From Cytobacillus gottheilii (GTDB lineage: Bacteria > Bacillota > Bacilli > Bacillales > Cytobacillaceae), in contig NZ_KV440945.1 in the NCBI RefSeq assembly GCF_001636345.1, positions 3,677,354-3,741,353 of the forward strand: 64,000 nucleotides of DNA. Direction: 5' to 3'. Shown one piece after another: positions 55,780-64,000 of this stretch. Numbering within the stretch: position 1 is the first letter of the stretch; each line of letters opens with the position of its first letter. The notes under the pieces were generated by a model. The model was not told the origin of the DNA. It saw nothing but the letters and a program-made list of their open reading frames with translations, and searched no databases. The position numbers were made by a program, and so were the translations under genes.

Positions 55780-56268
55780 ATGAGCAAAAATTATTTTACT
55801 GAAAAGGATTTAACAATAAAAAGACAAGCCTATTATAACTTTTATAGGGATGAAGAGAACGGAGGTTTAAGAGCATTTAACGGGTTAAATGAAGAGCTTA
55901 CCCTTAAAGAAGTTAAAGAGATAATAGCAGGATTAACGACTTCCTATATAAGGATAAGTGATAAGGAATATAAAGAGCGAACTTTGGACCAAATAAAAAA
56001 CGACGTTGATTATTCTTTTTCTGAATTTAACCAAGGTCCACCATTAAAAAAGCAATTTAGAAAAGATTTAAAAAGGCATTATTCTATTGAATGTGTAAAT
56101 TGTTTAAAGGAAATTTCAACTAAAACTGATGAAGGATATTGGATGGCACAAAATTGGCACAAGCAGATTCACGGGGAAAAGTTTTGCTCAGAATGGTGTG
56201 TTAATAAATATATAGATGAAATTAAACAAAATACTATCAAAGAGAAAAAAGTACGATATGAATTATAA
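55780..56268 (+). CDS. hypothetical protein with Cys pairs
   Basis: A 162-residue protein. The first 100 residues are helical and charged. The last part has CVNC and HGEKFCSEWC, which could form a zinc site. AAGGGG precedes the ATG. No family recognised. It lies 20 bases before the glycosylase gene and may share its transcript. Confidence 0.55.
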   Translation: MSKNYFTEKDLTIKRQAYYNFYRDEENGGLRAFNGLNEELTLKEVKEIIAGLTTSYIRISDKEYKERTLDQIKNDVDYSFSEFNQGPPLKKQFRKDLKRHYSIECVNCLKEISTKTDEGYWMAQNWHKQIHGEKFCSEWCVNKYIDEIKQNTIKEKKVRYEL

Positions 56269-56288
56269 GAGTATAAAGGCGTGAATAT

Positions 56289-56615
56289 ATGGAGAAGTTA
56301 TTTTTTTCTACTGAAGATACACGAGTTATACATCTATCTGAAGTAGACAACCGTTTAAAAAAATTAATTAATAAAATTGGGACAATCGACATTCCACTAA
56401 GTCAAAACTATTACAGTTCATTAGTCAAACAGATTATCGGTCAACAATTATCGCTCAAAGCTGCATTAACTATAACTAAGAGGGTTGAAAATGTTTGGCC
56501 AAATTTTGATCCTCTATTAATTGACACCATAGATGAGAATGAGTTAAGAAGCGCAGGGGTTTCAGGAGCAAAAGTTAAATATATCAAGGATCTTACCCAA
56601 AAACACATATCTAGG
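56289..56615 (+). pseudogene. AlkA-like DNA glycosylase, 5' part (split by IS21)
   Basis: The first 109 codons of an HhH-GPD DNA-3-methyladenine glycosylase: YYSSLVKQIIGQQLSLKAALTI and AGVSGAKVKYIKDLTQKHIS are typical. The frame continues exactly in 59064-59378 after the IS and one copy of its target duplication are removed, giving about 213 residues. As it stands the gene cannot make a whole enzyme. Confidence 0.85.
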
Positions 56616-56651
56616 TGTTTATGGCATTATAAAAATGTAAGGTTCGGCATT

Positions 56652-56688
56652 TAATTTGTACAGGCCCCGAGGGGGCCTGTACAAATTA
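56652..56688. repeat. 17-bp perfect inverted repeat in IS21 left end
   Basis: TAATTTGTACAGGCCCC and its exact complement surround a 3-base loop GAG, then TTAAAAAAA. It lies between the left tip and istA. It could act as a terminator stopping outside transcription from entering istA. Confidence 0.7.
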
Positions 56689-56765
56689 AAAAAACCACTT
56701 GTCAACATTCCAAAATACACATACACTTCCTGTTGGGACAAACAAGCGCAGGAGGTATTAAGGAG

Positions 56766-58271
56766 ATGTTGGCAGTGGCCGAGATTAAGTATATCAGACA
56801 CGAGGTTAATAATAAAGATTGCAATTATACAGATGTAGCTAAAAGAATGGGGAAGGATCCTAGAACAGTTAAGAAATATGCGGACATGGAGGACTTTAAC
56901 GAAAAGGTAAAAAAAGTGCAACAAAGACAAGCACCGGTATTAGGCCCAGTAAAATCTATCCTAGATGATTGGATTATGGAAGACTTGAGGAAGAAAAAGA
57001 AGTTCCGAAGAACGGCTAAGAGAATGTGGGAATTGTTAAAAGAACTTCATGAATTCAAAGGCTCTGATCGTAGTGTACGGAATTATGTTTCATTCAAGAA
57101 GAAGGAGTTACTGCAGGAGTCACCTCAAGCTGCACTTCCATTAGAATCTATTCCAGGAACAGCACAGGTGGACTTCGGGGAGGCTCCGTTTATATATGCA
57201 GGTGAAGAGTTAGTCTTGCCATTTCTAGTGATGTCCTTCCCTTCAAGTAATGGATTTTATTTTCAGGTCTTTCCTTCGCAAAACAAGGAATGTTTCTTAG
57301 AAGGAATGAAGAGAGTGTTTCATCATATGGGAGGAGTACCAAAAACCATACGTTTTGATAACCTATCCCCTGCCGTAAAGAAGATCTTGCCGAATGGAGA
57401 ACGGCAATTAACGGATGAGTTCCAAAATTTCGTACTGCATTATGGGTTTGAGTGCGAGTTTTGTAATCCCAACAGTGGCAATGAAAAAGGACACGTTGAA
57501 TCCATGGTAAAGTATGTGAGAAATAACTTTCTCCTTCCTAGTCTTTCTATTATTGAGCTCGATGAGCTAAATATGAAGTTATGGGAAAAAGCTGAGAGTG
57601 ACAGAAATCGAAAGCATTACCAAAAAGAAAGCTTAATATCTGACCTATTTGAAGAAGATAAAGCAGCCTTTCTACTTTTACCTTCTAAAGAATACAATTG
57701 TGTTAGATATGAAACGTTGAAAGCTGATAAATATGGTTATATTAAACTGGACTTGAACCTGTACTCCACTTCACCAAGATATGCACAAAGCAAGGTATTA
57801 GTAAAGATATCCTACAATACCGTTGAGATCTTAAATGATGATCATCAATTAGTAGTGAGTCATTCTCGACTGTACGGGCAATACCGCAAGTCGATGAAAT
57901 GGCAGCCTTATTTAAATTTAATGGCCAAACGCCCTATGGCACTAAAGTATACCAGTTTTTATGATCAACTACCTGAGGAATGGAAGGTGTATTTTGAGTG
58001 CTGCACGGTATCTGAAAAACCGGAAGCATTGCGATTATTATCGACTATATTAAAAGATTACGATTTCACCATAATAACGAAAGCTCTTGTCACCGCTTCA
58101 GAGAAAGGACATCCCTCTGTCGAGGCAATTAAACAAGTATTCTACCAACTTATTAATGGACGTGGAGTACGTAGTGAGATAAAGCCGACAATCCCGTTAC
58201 CTGAATTACCTAAAGCTACAAGAGGACTTGATCTTTATGACCAGCTCCATAAAGGAGTGACAAAACATTGA
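56766..58271 (+). CDS. istA: IS21 transposase IstA
   Basis: A 501-residue DDE transposase. An N-terminal HTH (NYTDVAKRMGKDPRTVKKY) precedes the catalytic core: Asp in AQVDFGEAPF, Asp in IRFDNLSPAV and Glu in NEKGHVESMV. The ATG at 56766 has AGGAGG 10 bases upstream. The stop overlaps the istB start, so the two are coupled. Confidence 0.93.
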   Translation: MLAVAEIKYIRHEVNNKDCNYTDVAKRMGKDPRTVKKYADMEDFNEKVKKVQQRQAPVLGPVKSILDDWIMEDLRKKKKFRRTAKRMWELLKELHEFKGSDRSVRNYVSFKKKELLQESPQAALPLESIPGTAQVDFGEAPFIYAGEELVLPFLVMSFPSSNGFYFQVFPSQNKECFLEGMKRVFHHMGGVPKTIRFDNLSPAVKKILPNGERQLTDEFQNFVLHYGFECEFCNPNSGNEKGHVESMVKYVRNNFLLPSLSIIELDELNMKLWEKAESDRNRKHYQKESLISDLFEEDKAAFLLLPSKEYNCVRYETLKADKYGYIKLDLNLYSTSPRYAQSKVLVKISYNTVEILNDDHQLVVSHSRLYGQYRKSMKWQPYLNLMAKRPMALKYTSFYDQLPEEWKVYFECCTVSEKPEALRLLSTILKDYDFTIITKALVTASEKGHPSVEAIKQVFYQLINGRGVRSEIKPTIPLPELPKATRGLDLYDQLHKGVTKH

Positions 58272-58987
58272 ACCAGCAGATTCAGTCCTATGCGAAACGA
58301 TTAAAACTCAGTTGGATTAGGGAACATTACCACGAGGTAGAAGCAACAACTAATGAAAACTTTTTACTAAAGCTTTTTGAGGAGGAAATCCAACAAAGGG
58401 AGGAGCGAAAAGCCAATTTATTACTTACTCAGGCTACCCTCCCTAAAGTTAAAGGAAAGCCATTTGATTGGACAGAAGTACAATTGCCTGGAGGACTAAC
58501 AAAGGATTCTCTATTGAATGGAGAATTTATGGACCAACAAGAGAATGCCATCTTCTATGGTGGAGTAGGGGCAGGGAAAACATATCTAGCCACACTGATT
58601 GGGTTAAATGCCATACAGAAGTATGGCAAATCAGTAAAGTTCTACACAGTGGCAGGATTGGTCAACCGTCTTCTTGATGCCAATGAAAAGGGTACGTTAA
58701 GCAAACTGTTTAAGCAGATTGAAAAACTAGATTGCTTGATACTTGATGAATTGGGCTATATTCCCCTACATAAACAGGGAGGAGAATTACTATTTCAAGT
58801 CATTTCGATGTGTTATGAGGCAAAGAGTATCATCATAACAACTAATCTTCAGTTCGGTCAATGGAATCATGTCTTTGGCGATCCTATATTGACAGAGGCA
58901 GTTATTGACCGACTCATTCACCATTCGCATCTTGTAGTGTTTAATGGTGATAGTCATCGCTACAGAGAATCTATTTTACAAAATTAG
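58268..58987 (+). CDS. istB: IS21 helper ATPase IstB
   Basis: A 239-residue AAA+ ATPase starting at a TTG that overlaps the istA stop. Walker A is GGVGAGKTYLATLIG and Walker B CLILDELGYI. ITTNLQFGQW and VIDRLIHHSH are family hallmarks. It assembles on target DNA and recruits IstA. Confidence 0.93.
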   Translation: MNQQIQSYAKRLKLSWIREHYHEVEATTNENFLLKLFEEEIQQREERKANLLLTQATLPKVKGKPFDWTEVQLPGGLTKDSLLNGEFMDQQENAIFYGGVGAGKTYLATLIGLNAIQKYGKSVKFYTVAGLVNRLLDANEKGTLSKLFKQIEKLDCLILDELGYIPLHKQGGELLFQVISMCYEAKSIIITTNLQFGQWNHVFGDPILTEAVIDRLIHHSHLVVFNGDSHRYRESILQN

Positions 58988-59063
58988 TAAACGAGTTCGT
59001 TGACAAGTGGATACATTTTTAATTGCCGTTTTATGCATTTTTTAGTTGCCAAATACATCTAGG

Positions 59064-59378
59064 GAAATTGACTTCCGTAATATTCATTTATTGGAGAACA
59101 GTGAAGTGATGAAGACCTTGACAAATGTAAATGGAATAGGGAATTGGACTGCTGAAATGTTTTTAATATTTTCATTAGGAAGACTTAACATCTTATCATA
59201 TGGTGATATAAGTATTAAAAATGCTATTCGATGGCTTTATAATGTAGATAAAAATGAACCTCTAGACTTAAATCATTTCTATTCAAAATGGAACCCATAC
59301 AATACTATTGCTTCATTATATTTATGGGAAGCAATAAATATTGGTCTTACAAAAGAAACCTCTGATTTATTTGAGTGA
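59064..59378 (+). pseudogene. AlkA-like DNA glycosylase, 3' part (split by IS21)
   Basis: 104 residues carrying the helix-hairpin-helix and catalytic Asp region: LTNVNGIGNWTAEMFLIFSLG and YGDISIKNAIRWLYN, in frame with the 5' part at 56289-56615. The element insertion inactivated an otherwise whole gene. Confidence 0.85.
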
Positions 59379-59445
59379 TTTATTCCCTAACATATGTAAG
59401 TATCTGGTATTATTATATTGGATATATATTTATGGGGGGAAAAGA

Positions 59446-60381
59446 ATGATTGAATCTAAAAATGCACCGACCTACTCAGAAGTCATCGAGGATGCAATTG
59501 AAGCTTTAAAGGACTTAAAGGGGCATACATTTGATGTTCTATCTATAAATAAGCCTTCAGATATTGAATATGCTCAATTTTTATCAAAAACAATTTCAAA
59601 ATTATCTTCAATAACGGGTAATATGATTGAACTAAACATGGCTAGCCATCTTAACGAAAACGGTGAGTACTCTGCTTTCGGAAAGTGGGTTCGCCAAGAC
59701 CCGGGTTTCCCTGATAACATTTTCCAAAGTGATTACCTTGAGAAAATACCTGGTATCGAAGTAAAAGCCTGGTTTCCTTTTGCTACTGAAATTACTGCAA
59801 GATTTAAAGGTAGCTACCAACAATGTGGTGATGATAATACGTATGTTGCACTAATTGCTTGGTTACCTGAGTTTATATTACATGGTCGTCCTAAAATAAT
59901 TGATGTTTGGGTAGGTCCAGCTTCAGAGGTTGCTAAATGCAGGGATAACCATTACTATAAACCACCTCATTATCTGGTTGTTGAACCGCAAGAAACTGGG
60001 GAGAGAACAGCCAACTTGCAACAATCAAATGTTGAAGGGTATGTAATTCAAACCGATAAACCCGAGCAGAAGGCTCAACTAGAAAAAGCTATTAAAGAGG
60101 TTGAGGAATGGGAAGAAGAATTAAAGGCTGGTTATTCTCCGACTCCAGAAATCATTGAAAAGGTTAATGAACTTCGTTCTAAGTATTCTTATCGATTAGA
60201 TACCAATTTCGCAAAGATTGATAGAATTGAACATGAAGATATTGAGAGCTTTAAGCAACGAGTTTATGCATTGGAAATTCATAATAAGCCGATTTCCCAT
60301 TGGAGAAAAATATCTAAGAATAATGAGATAATCCTTGAATATATAGACTTATGGCGGGACGAATCCAAGTTGCCTGAATAA
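59446..60381 (+). CDS. type II restriction endonuclease
   Basis: A 311-residue protein. It has a helical start (SEVIEDAIEALKDLKGHTFDVLS), then GKWVRQDPGFPDN and GIEVKAWFPFATEITARF with a Glu-X-Lys of the PD-(D/E)xK fold, then YVALIAWLPEF and KIIDVWVGPA. The ATG at 59446 after GGGGGGA is chosen over an earlier frame start. It faces a DNA methyltransferase gene tail to tail, the usual layout of a type II system. From memory it resembles XcyI/Cfr9I-like enzymes; recognition site not established. Confidence 0.75.
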   Translation: MIESKNAPTYSEVIEDAIEALKDLKGHTFDVLSINKPSDIEYAQFLSKTISKLSSITGNMIELNMASHLNENGEYSAFGKWVRQDPGFPDNIFQSDYLEKIPGIEVKAWFPFATEITARFKGSYQQCGDDNTYVALIAWLPEFILHGRPKIIDVWVGPASEVAKCRDNHYYKPPHYLVVEPQETGERTANLQQSNVEGYVIQTDKPEQKAQLEKAIKEVEEWEEELKAGYSPTPEIIEKVNELRSKYSYRLDTNFAKIDRIEHEDIESFKQRVYALEIHNKPISHWRKISKNNEIILEYIDLWRDESKLPE

Positions 60382-60382
60382 A

Positions 60383-60405
60383 AAGGAGCAGACTACCTGC
60401 TCCTT
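60383..60405. terminator. shared terminator between endonuclease and methyltransferase
   Basis: AAGGAGCAG pairs with CTGCTCCTT around a 5-base loop, with A and T runs on the two sides, in the 28-base gap between the convergent genes. Confidence 0.8.
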
Positions 60406-60409
60406 TCTT

Positions 60410-61486
60410 CTATAACGCCATACTCAGTTGATTTGTCTTATTGGATTTTACTTTTTTACAATCTTCCAAATCATGGGAACTAGCCATTTCTTTGGATTTC
60501 AACAATCCATTTAATCTTTCCTTAGCTAATTCAAAAAATTCTTCATTGATTTCGGACCCATATGCTCTGCGCCCTAAATCGATAGCAGCATACATTGCGC
60601 TACATAATCCACCGAATGGCTCCCAAATTACATCACCTTTATCAGAAGAGCTTTCTATAATCAACTTCATCAACTTTAAAGGTTTTTGATTAGAGTGTGC
60701 AGCCTTTTTGCTTCCTGTCTTTCGTACCCTTTCTTCACCAGCAACCATGGGCTCGTCCCAAACATTTGTAACCCCAATTGGACAATAAAATTTGGGATGA
60801 ATATCTACCCATTCTTGTTGTGTTAGTGACCGGTTTCCATCCAAGGAAAAATATGGCTTACCATCTGGGTTACCATGTTCGTTAGCATACTTCACAATTT
60901 TCTCGAACTGTTCAGGTGGTGGCGAATACCATAGATGGCACTGTGTAAAGTATTTTCGTGTTGCCGCATTTTTGACTCCACACGCCTCATTTGTTTTATA
61001 AAGGGGTAGCCCAGTCCTCTGCCATTCATCCCTAAGCCAAACCTTTTCTTCTACTTGTTGACCATTAACACAAAATCTTGGTTTTAGTATATATTGAACA
61101 CAAACTTCTGTTACAATAGGAAACTTCGAAAGAGTTTTACTATTGCTATTACCAGCTATATAGCCTATTCCCTTATCCCAAATGTTAGTGCCATTATATT
61201 CCCAACCATACTTCTCTAATATTGGATGAACTAATGCCCATCCAATCTCTGTATTCCAAAACCATAAGGTTGCCCCTGGTTGTGCGTGTTTAGTCCATTC
61301 CTTAATATGTGGTTCATAAACTTCTGGCAAATCTTTTGGACTGCTCGTATCTCCCTTAAATCCATTAACACCATATGGACCATCCGAAATAATAGTATTA
61401 GCATTCGGCCAACTTTTATAATGATCCAACGAATCCCCAAAATATAAAACGGAGTGCTCATTATCATTACTTATACTAAACATCAT
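60410..61486 (-). CDS. site-specific DNA methyltransferase (beta class)
   Basis: A 358-residue amino-methyltransferase. Motif IV reads ISDGPYGV near residue 33 (Gly where most have Pro), and motif I is EPFGGLCSAMYAAIDLGRRAYGSE near the C-terminus, so the order IV...I marks the beta class. HSNQKPLKLMKLII is motif X. It should methylate adenine-N6 or cytosine-N4 within the site cut by the convergent endonuclease. AGGAG precedes the ATG. The pair sits in the phage/ICE region and may protect the element or act in exclusion. Confidence 0.88.
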   Translation of the reverse strand: MMFSISNDNEHSVLYFGDSLDHYKSWPNANTIISDGPYGVNGFKGDTSSPKDLPEVYEPHIKEWTKHAQPGATLWFWNTEIGWALVHPILEKYGWEYNGTNIWDKGIGYIAGNSNSKTLSKFPIVTEVCVQYILKPRFCVNGQQVEEKVWLRDEWQRTGLPLYKTNEACGVKNAATRKYFTQCHLWYSPPPEQFEKIVKYANEHGNPDGKPYFSLDGNRSLTQQEWVDIHPKFYCPIGVTNVWDEPMVAGEERVRKTGSKKAAHSNQKPLKLMKLIIESSSDKGDVIWEPFGGLCSAMYAAIDLGRRAYGSEINEEFFELAKERLNGLLKSKEMASSHDLEDCKKVKSNKTNQLSMAL

Positions 61487-61725
61487 TAACCACTCCTATA
61501 TTTTTAAATATACGTATTTTATTTTAACACTCTTTAAATTCTTTGTCGCCGATTTGTTAAATTGGAATATTTTCATAACACAGGGAAACCTCTCCTTATT
61601 GGAATACCTTAAGAATAACTTGTTAACATATGACTCTCTTATTAATAATTATATAACGAACTAGTGTTCCCGTACATAAAAATATCCTATGAAAATGAAA
61701 ATTATTAATAAATACATTTAACATC
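61487..61725. other. intergenic stretch, no gene seen
   Basis: About 240 AT-rich bases between the methyltransferase start and the phage genes; it should hold the methyltransferase promoter. Confidence 0.4.
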
Positions 61726-61836
61726 TCATTTCAGAGTTTTCTTTAGTTCTGCGAAGATTTCATAGGCTATTTTCTCAGCGATTTTAATGTCACTTTCGTA
61801 CACTGTGATTAGCTTTTTTCTAAGATGAAATTCCAT
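61726..61836 (-). CDS. possible 36-residue phage protein
   Basis: A short minus-strand frame (MEFHLRKKLITVYESDIKIAEKIAYE...) starting 11 bases after the preceding phage gene. Composition is helical and charged, but the ribosome site is poor. It is at the end of the phage transcript. Confidence 0.35.
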   Translation of the reverse strand: MEFHLRKKLITVYESDIKIAEKIAYEIFAELKKTLK

Positions 61837-61846
61837 TGCTTAACCA

Positions 61847-62158
61847 TTAAACATTCGCCTTTCTCCCAATCTTATAAGATGCTTTAGCTGTATCATACAG
61901 CTTCTTATTGTTCTTTTGCTTAGCTTGTTTCATGATGATTGATGCATACTCGAACAGTTTAATATCCAATCTTGTATCAGAAGTAAACATAACGAATATT
62001 ACTGGAGCAAGAAAGACTGTTGGTTCCTTTAGCATCAGTCTCATCGCTTCTTCTGGAGTATACTTACCCTTTTGAGCATTCATAAGATATTCTCTAGACT
62101 TACTAAAAGGGTCAGACTCGGTTGAATCGTTTATTAGTTTAATCACGTCTTCTAGCAT
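61847..62158 (-). CDS. phage protein of unknown function
   Basis: A 103-residue helical protein (MLEDVIKLINDSTES, YTPEEAMRLMLKEPTVFLAPVIFVMF). The ATG at 62158 has GGAGG 8 bases upstream, inside the end of the preceding gene. It lies directly after the P27-like gene and is cotranscribed with the capsid and tail genes. No firm family; a morphogenesis role is inferred from context. Confidence 0.6.
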   Translation of the reverse strand: MLEDVIKLINDSTESDPFSKSREYLMNAQKGKYTPEEAMRLMLKEPTVFLAPVIFVMFTSDTRLDIKLFEYASIIMKQAKQKNNKKLYDTAKASYKIGRKANV

Positions 62159-62159
62159 T

Positions 62160-62693
62160 CTACTTACCTCCAACTGCTCTAGCAATAATGTTCTGAATAT
62201 CTTCATCATCTTCAATCGAATCAAAGTCCGTTTCGAACATATTCACATCATTGAGAACTGAGTCTGTTAATAGCTGTCTTGATGCTGGATCCAATTGCAA
62301 TTCTTTTAACTGCTGTGCAAGAGTTCTCTGGGTCGTATTTCTCATAGGTACTAACGGACTTGCAATAACCTTCGTATTGCCTTGATTGTCTTTTCCAATA
62401 GTCGTTGTTCCAGTCTCTTGAAGATCTCTTTCAATCTCGCTTAGCAAGTCAATAGTATTAGCAATTGATACTAAGGAAAACGTGTCAATTTCTTTCAAGT
62501 GAATGTTCAAGGAAAGTTTCTCAAGGTTTGCAACTAGAAGATGATAGACAAGTTCGTTTCGTAAGTGGAAATGCTTTGGTGGGGACAAATCTACTGCTTT
62601 GAATTGTTCCTTCATTTTTTCTTTCTGCTGTTCGTTTTGTTTCTGTCTAAATGGGTTCGAATCTTTCTTAAGATGACTCGGTTTAATGTTCAT
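62160..62693 (-). CDS. P27-like phage terminase small subunit (tentative)
   Basis: A 177-residue protein. The middle and end fit the P27 small-terminase plan: helical DNA-binding part, ETGTTTIGKDNQGNTK followed by a Pro-containing region, and KELQLDPASRQLL near the end, then an acidic tail. The ATG at 62693 has AAAGGA 8 bases upstream. A P27 gene normally precedes the large terminase and not, as here, the end of a tail operon, so a tail assembly chaperone is the alternative. Confidence 0.5.
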   Translation of the reverse strand: MNIKPSHLKKDSNPFRQKQNEQQKEKMKEQFKAVDLSPPKHFHLRNELVYHLLVANLEKLSLNIHLKEIDTFSLVSIANTIDLLSEIERDLQETGTTTIGKDNQGNTKVIASPLVPMRNTTQRTLAQQLKELQLDPASRQLLTDSVLNDVNMFETDFDSIEDDEDIQNIIARAVGGK

Positions 62694-62819
62694 ATAATCA
62701 TTCCTTTCTTCCATTTTCACTGGCCACTTCAAAATGTACAGTCGCTAAAAACACCCCCTCACCAGTTATTATGGTGGATTAGAGTTTTTTTTATTTCCGA
62801 GAGGCGGATACTTACATAC

Positions 62820-63041
62820 TTATAACCAACCTCTCATATATCCATAACTAATCTCAGAACAACCAATTGATCTCAATGATAAGTTAACTCTATCTAGCAT
62901 CTTAGTTCTCTCTATGTTCTTACCTTGATTGTTCATCTCTTCTAAGAAGTGCTTAACTAAGACTGATGCTGCTGCTAACTTAAATAAATCTTTATCCATA
63001 CTATCTTTAAGATGATGTAAGTGTTGTAACTTCTCTTTCAT
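62820..63041 (-). CDS. small phage protein
   Basis: A 73-residue helical protein (LFKLAAASVLVKHFLEEMNNQGK) with AAAGGAATGAGG before the ATG. It lies between the tail tube gene and the P27-like gene in the same transcript. Family not recognised. Confidence 0.5.
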   Translation of the reverse strand: MKEKLQHLHHLKDSMDKDLFKLAAASVLVKHFLEEMNNQGKNIERTKMLDRVNLSLRSIGCSEISYGYMRGWL

Positions 63042-63103
63042 ATATCCTCATTCCTTTCATATAAAATAAGAACTAAGATGATTAACCTTAGCTCTTATCT
63101 TTG

Positions 63104-63523
63104 TTATGCTAACTCAGTTCCTACTGGTACTACTGTTAATGCTCCATTGCCTTGTAATGAAATAGACCATGTAGCTAGGTCATCATATGGAAACTCAAGT
63201 GGGCAGTCAGTTATAACGCAGTTGCCAAAATACTTCGAACCGTTAGGCATTTCCAAGTAAGCATCTACAGTGTTACCATTTATGAATTCTTCTTCTAATA
63301 CACTGTAAGCTTCATCATCAGTAACGAATGCTCCATCACAATCAATCGAGAATTCCTTAAAACCCGGCAATGATTCTTTCCAGCCACCTTCAGAACTCTT
63401 ACTTGTAGCATCAATAGTCTCAGCACTACGATTTAACGTAGCGTTCCTTTGCCCCGCGAGAACCATTGATGTTCCAGCTTTATGAATAAAAACTTTACAT
63501 TTCATACCTTGAATTTTTCCCAA
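63104..63523 (-). CDS. phage major tail protein (TP901-1 type)
   Basis: A 139-residue tail tube protein: KVFIHKAGTSMVLAGQRNATL, ATSKSSEGGWKESLPGFKEFSIDCDG and the DDLATWSISLQGNGAL end are typical of the TP901-1 family found in siphophages. The start is a TTG with AAAGGA 9 bases upstream. It lies only about 100 bases after the capsid gene, without the usual connector genes. Confidence 0.82.
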   Translation of the reverse strand: MGKIQGMKCKVFIHKAGTSMVLAGQRNATLNRSAETIDATSKSSEGGWKESLPGFKEFSIDCDGAFVTDDEAYSVLEEEFINGNTVDAYLEMPNGSKYFGNCVITDCPLEFPYDDLATWSISLQGNGALTVVPVGTELA

Positions 63524-63622
63524 TTTATATCATCCTTTTTCGTTTATTTGAAGTAAAAAAGAGACCAGAAAAATATCTGATCTCATAAAAAACTTGTGAG
63601 TAATTTCACATAAGGCGGTATA

Positions 63623-64000
63623 TTACATTGCATCTACGTAACCTTTAGCAATTGCGCTAGGATTTGTTACCTGTCCATCGCCATAGAAGTCTGCTACGAA
63701 TCCAACCGAACCACGTAAAACATGAACTGAATCATTTGTAATCTGTTGGATGTTAACTCCTTTTAAAACTCCTAAAGTATAAGCATCTTCAATGCTTCCG
63801 AACACTACTGGATATTGGCCAAGTTCATTTCCATCATCTAAAGCATTAGTAATTTCAATTGGAAAGCCAAACAGAGTTGGTGTAATTTTCCCATCAATGA
63901 CCACGTTTTTAATGTGATATTCGTTATCATCGTTTCTAAGAGTAGACACTCTTTCAAAGAATGGTCTGCTCATATACCATGAACTATTAGAAAGAAAGTC
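63623..64000 (-). CDS. HK97-type phage major capsid protein, C-terminal part
   Basis: The frame is open to the right edge; 125 codons are seen, starting inside the protein (SWYMSRPFFERVSTLR). TLFGFPIEITNALDDGN, VVFGSIEDAYTLGV and SVGFVADFYGDG are typical of the last third of HK97-fold capsid proteins. The internal Met at 63973 is not the true start. It marks a prophage or phage-like element that continues to the right. Confidence 0.85.
   Translation of the reverse strand, partial: DFLSNSSWYMSRPFFERVSTLRNDDNEYHIKNVVIDGKITPTLFGFPIEITNALDDGNELGQYPVVFGSIEDAYTLGVLKGVNIQQITNDSVHVLRGSVGFVADFYGDGQVTNPSAIAKGYVDAM

Larger units (their letters stand above)
56616..59057 (+). mobile_element. IS21-family insertion sequence
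   Basis: A 2.44-kb element with istA and istB. The tips are TGTTTATGGCA on the left and TGTATTTGGCA on the right (minus strand), with further inner repeats such as CCACTTGTCAAC at both ends. It is flanked by a 6-bp target duplication TCTAGG (56610-56615 and 59058-59063). It interrupts the AlkA-like glycosylase. Both genes are whole, so it may be active. Confidence 0.92.

Overview
The window looks like chromosome from a low-GC Firmicute of the Bacillaceae (Bacillus, Cytobacillus or Mesobacillus type). The signs are strong purine-rich ribosome binding sites, a CcpA-type cre site, TTG/GTG starts, YesL, MurR/RpiR and DUF4179 families, and a tRNA-Leu attachment site of the kind used by Bacillus integrative elements. 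No species is claimed.

Region 1 (1-600) has the start of a DUF438 gene and a DUF1858 gene behind an FNR-like box. Region 2 (0.7-18.7 kb, all minus strand) is a glycan/amino-sugar cluster. It holds a secreted GHL10-type protein, an RpiR regulator, a YesL protein, a sugar ABC importer, DUF4127, a PF12831-type FAD oxidoreductase, a cytosolic GHL10 protein, NanE, a ROK kinase, an esterase, a GH20 hexosaminidase and an SGNH esterase. A cre site lies before the binding-protein gene. Five copies or part-copies of a GGGACAGGTCCC hairpin repeat are sprinkled only here, two of them inside coding sequence.

Region 3 (19.1-29.2 kb, minus) is one tightly packed ten-gene operon: a TetR regulator, acyl-CoA ligase, MaoC hydratase, KAS III-like enzyme, a secreted NHL-repeat protein and a five-gene Liv-type ABC importer. 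It looks like uptake and CoA activation of an unknown organic acid. Region 4 (29.4-34.4 kb) has a group II intron directly behind a terminator, then a decayed ABC-transporter/two-component locus whose sensor is a fusion and whose response regulator is frameshifted.

Region 5 (34.7-51 kb) is mosaic. It has a coiled-coil protein, an anti-sigma gene with a sigma-factor remnant, a DUF6431/DDE/AAA transposon whose two ends sit in two different broken genes, an HTH plus nuclease-like pair, an L-lactate permease/LDH/chemoreceptor block between 62-bp direct repeats, and a QatA gene with only the start of QatB, joined to a nuclease fragment.

Region 6 (51-64 kb) is phage- or ICE-like. It has small hypothetical genes, a broken GIY-YIG gene, an excisionase-like/DUF771/integrase module ending at a tRNA-Leu-like attachment site, an AlkA-type glycosylase gene split by an IS21 element, a restriction-modification pair, and phage genes (P27-like small terminase, tail tube, HK97 capsid) that run off the right edge.
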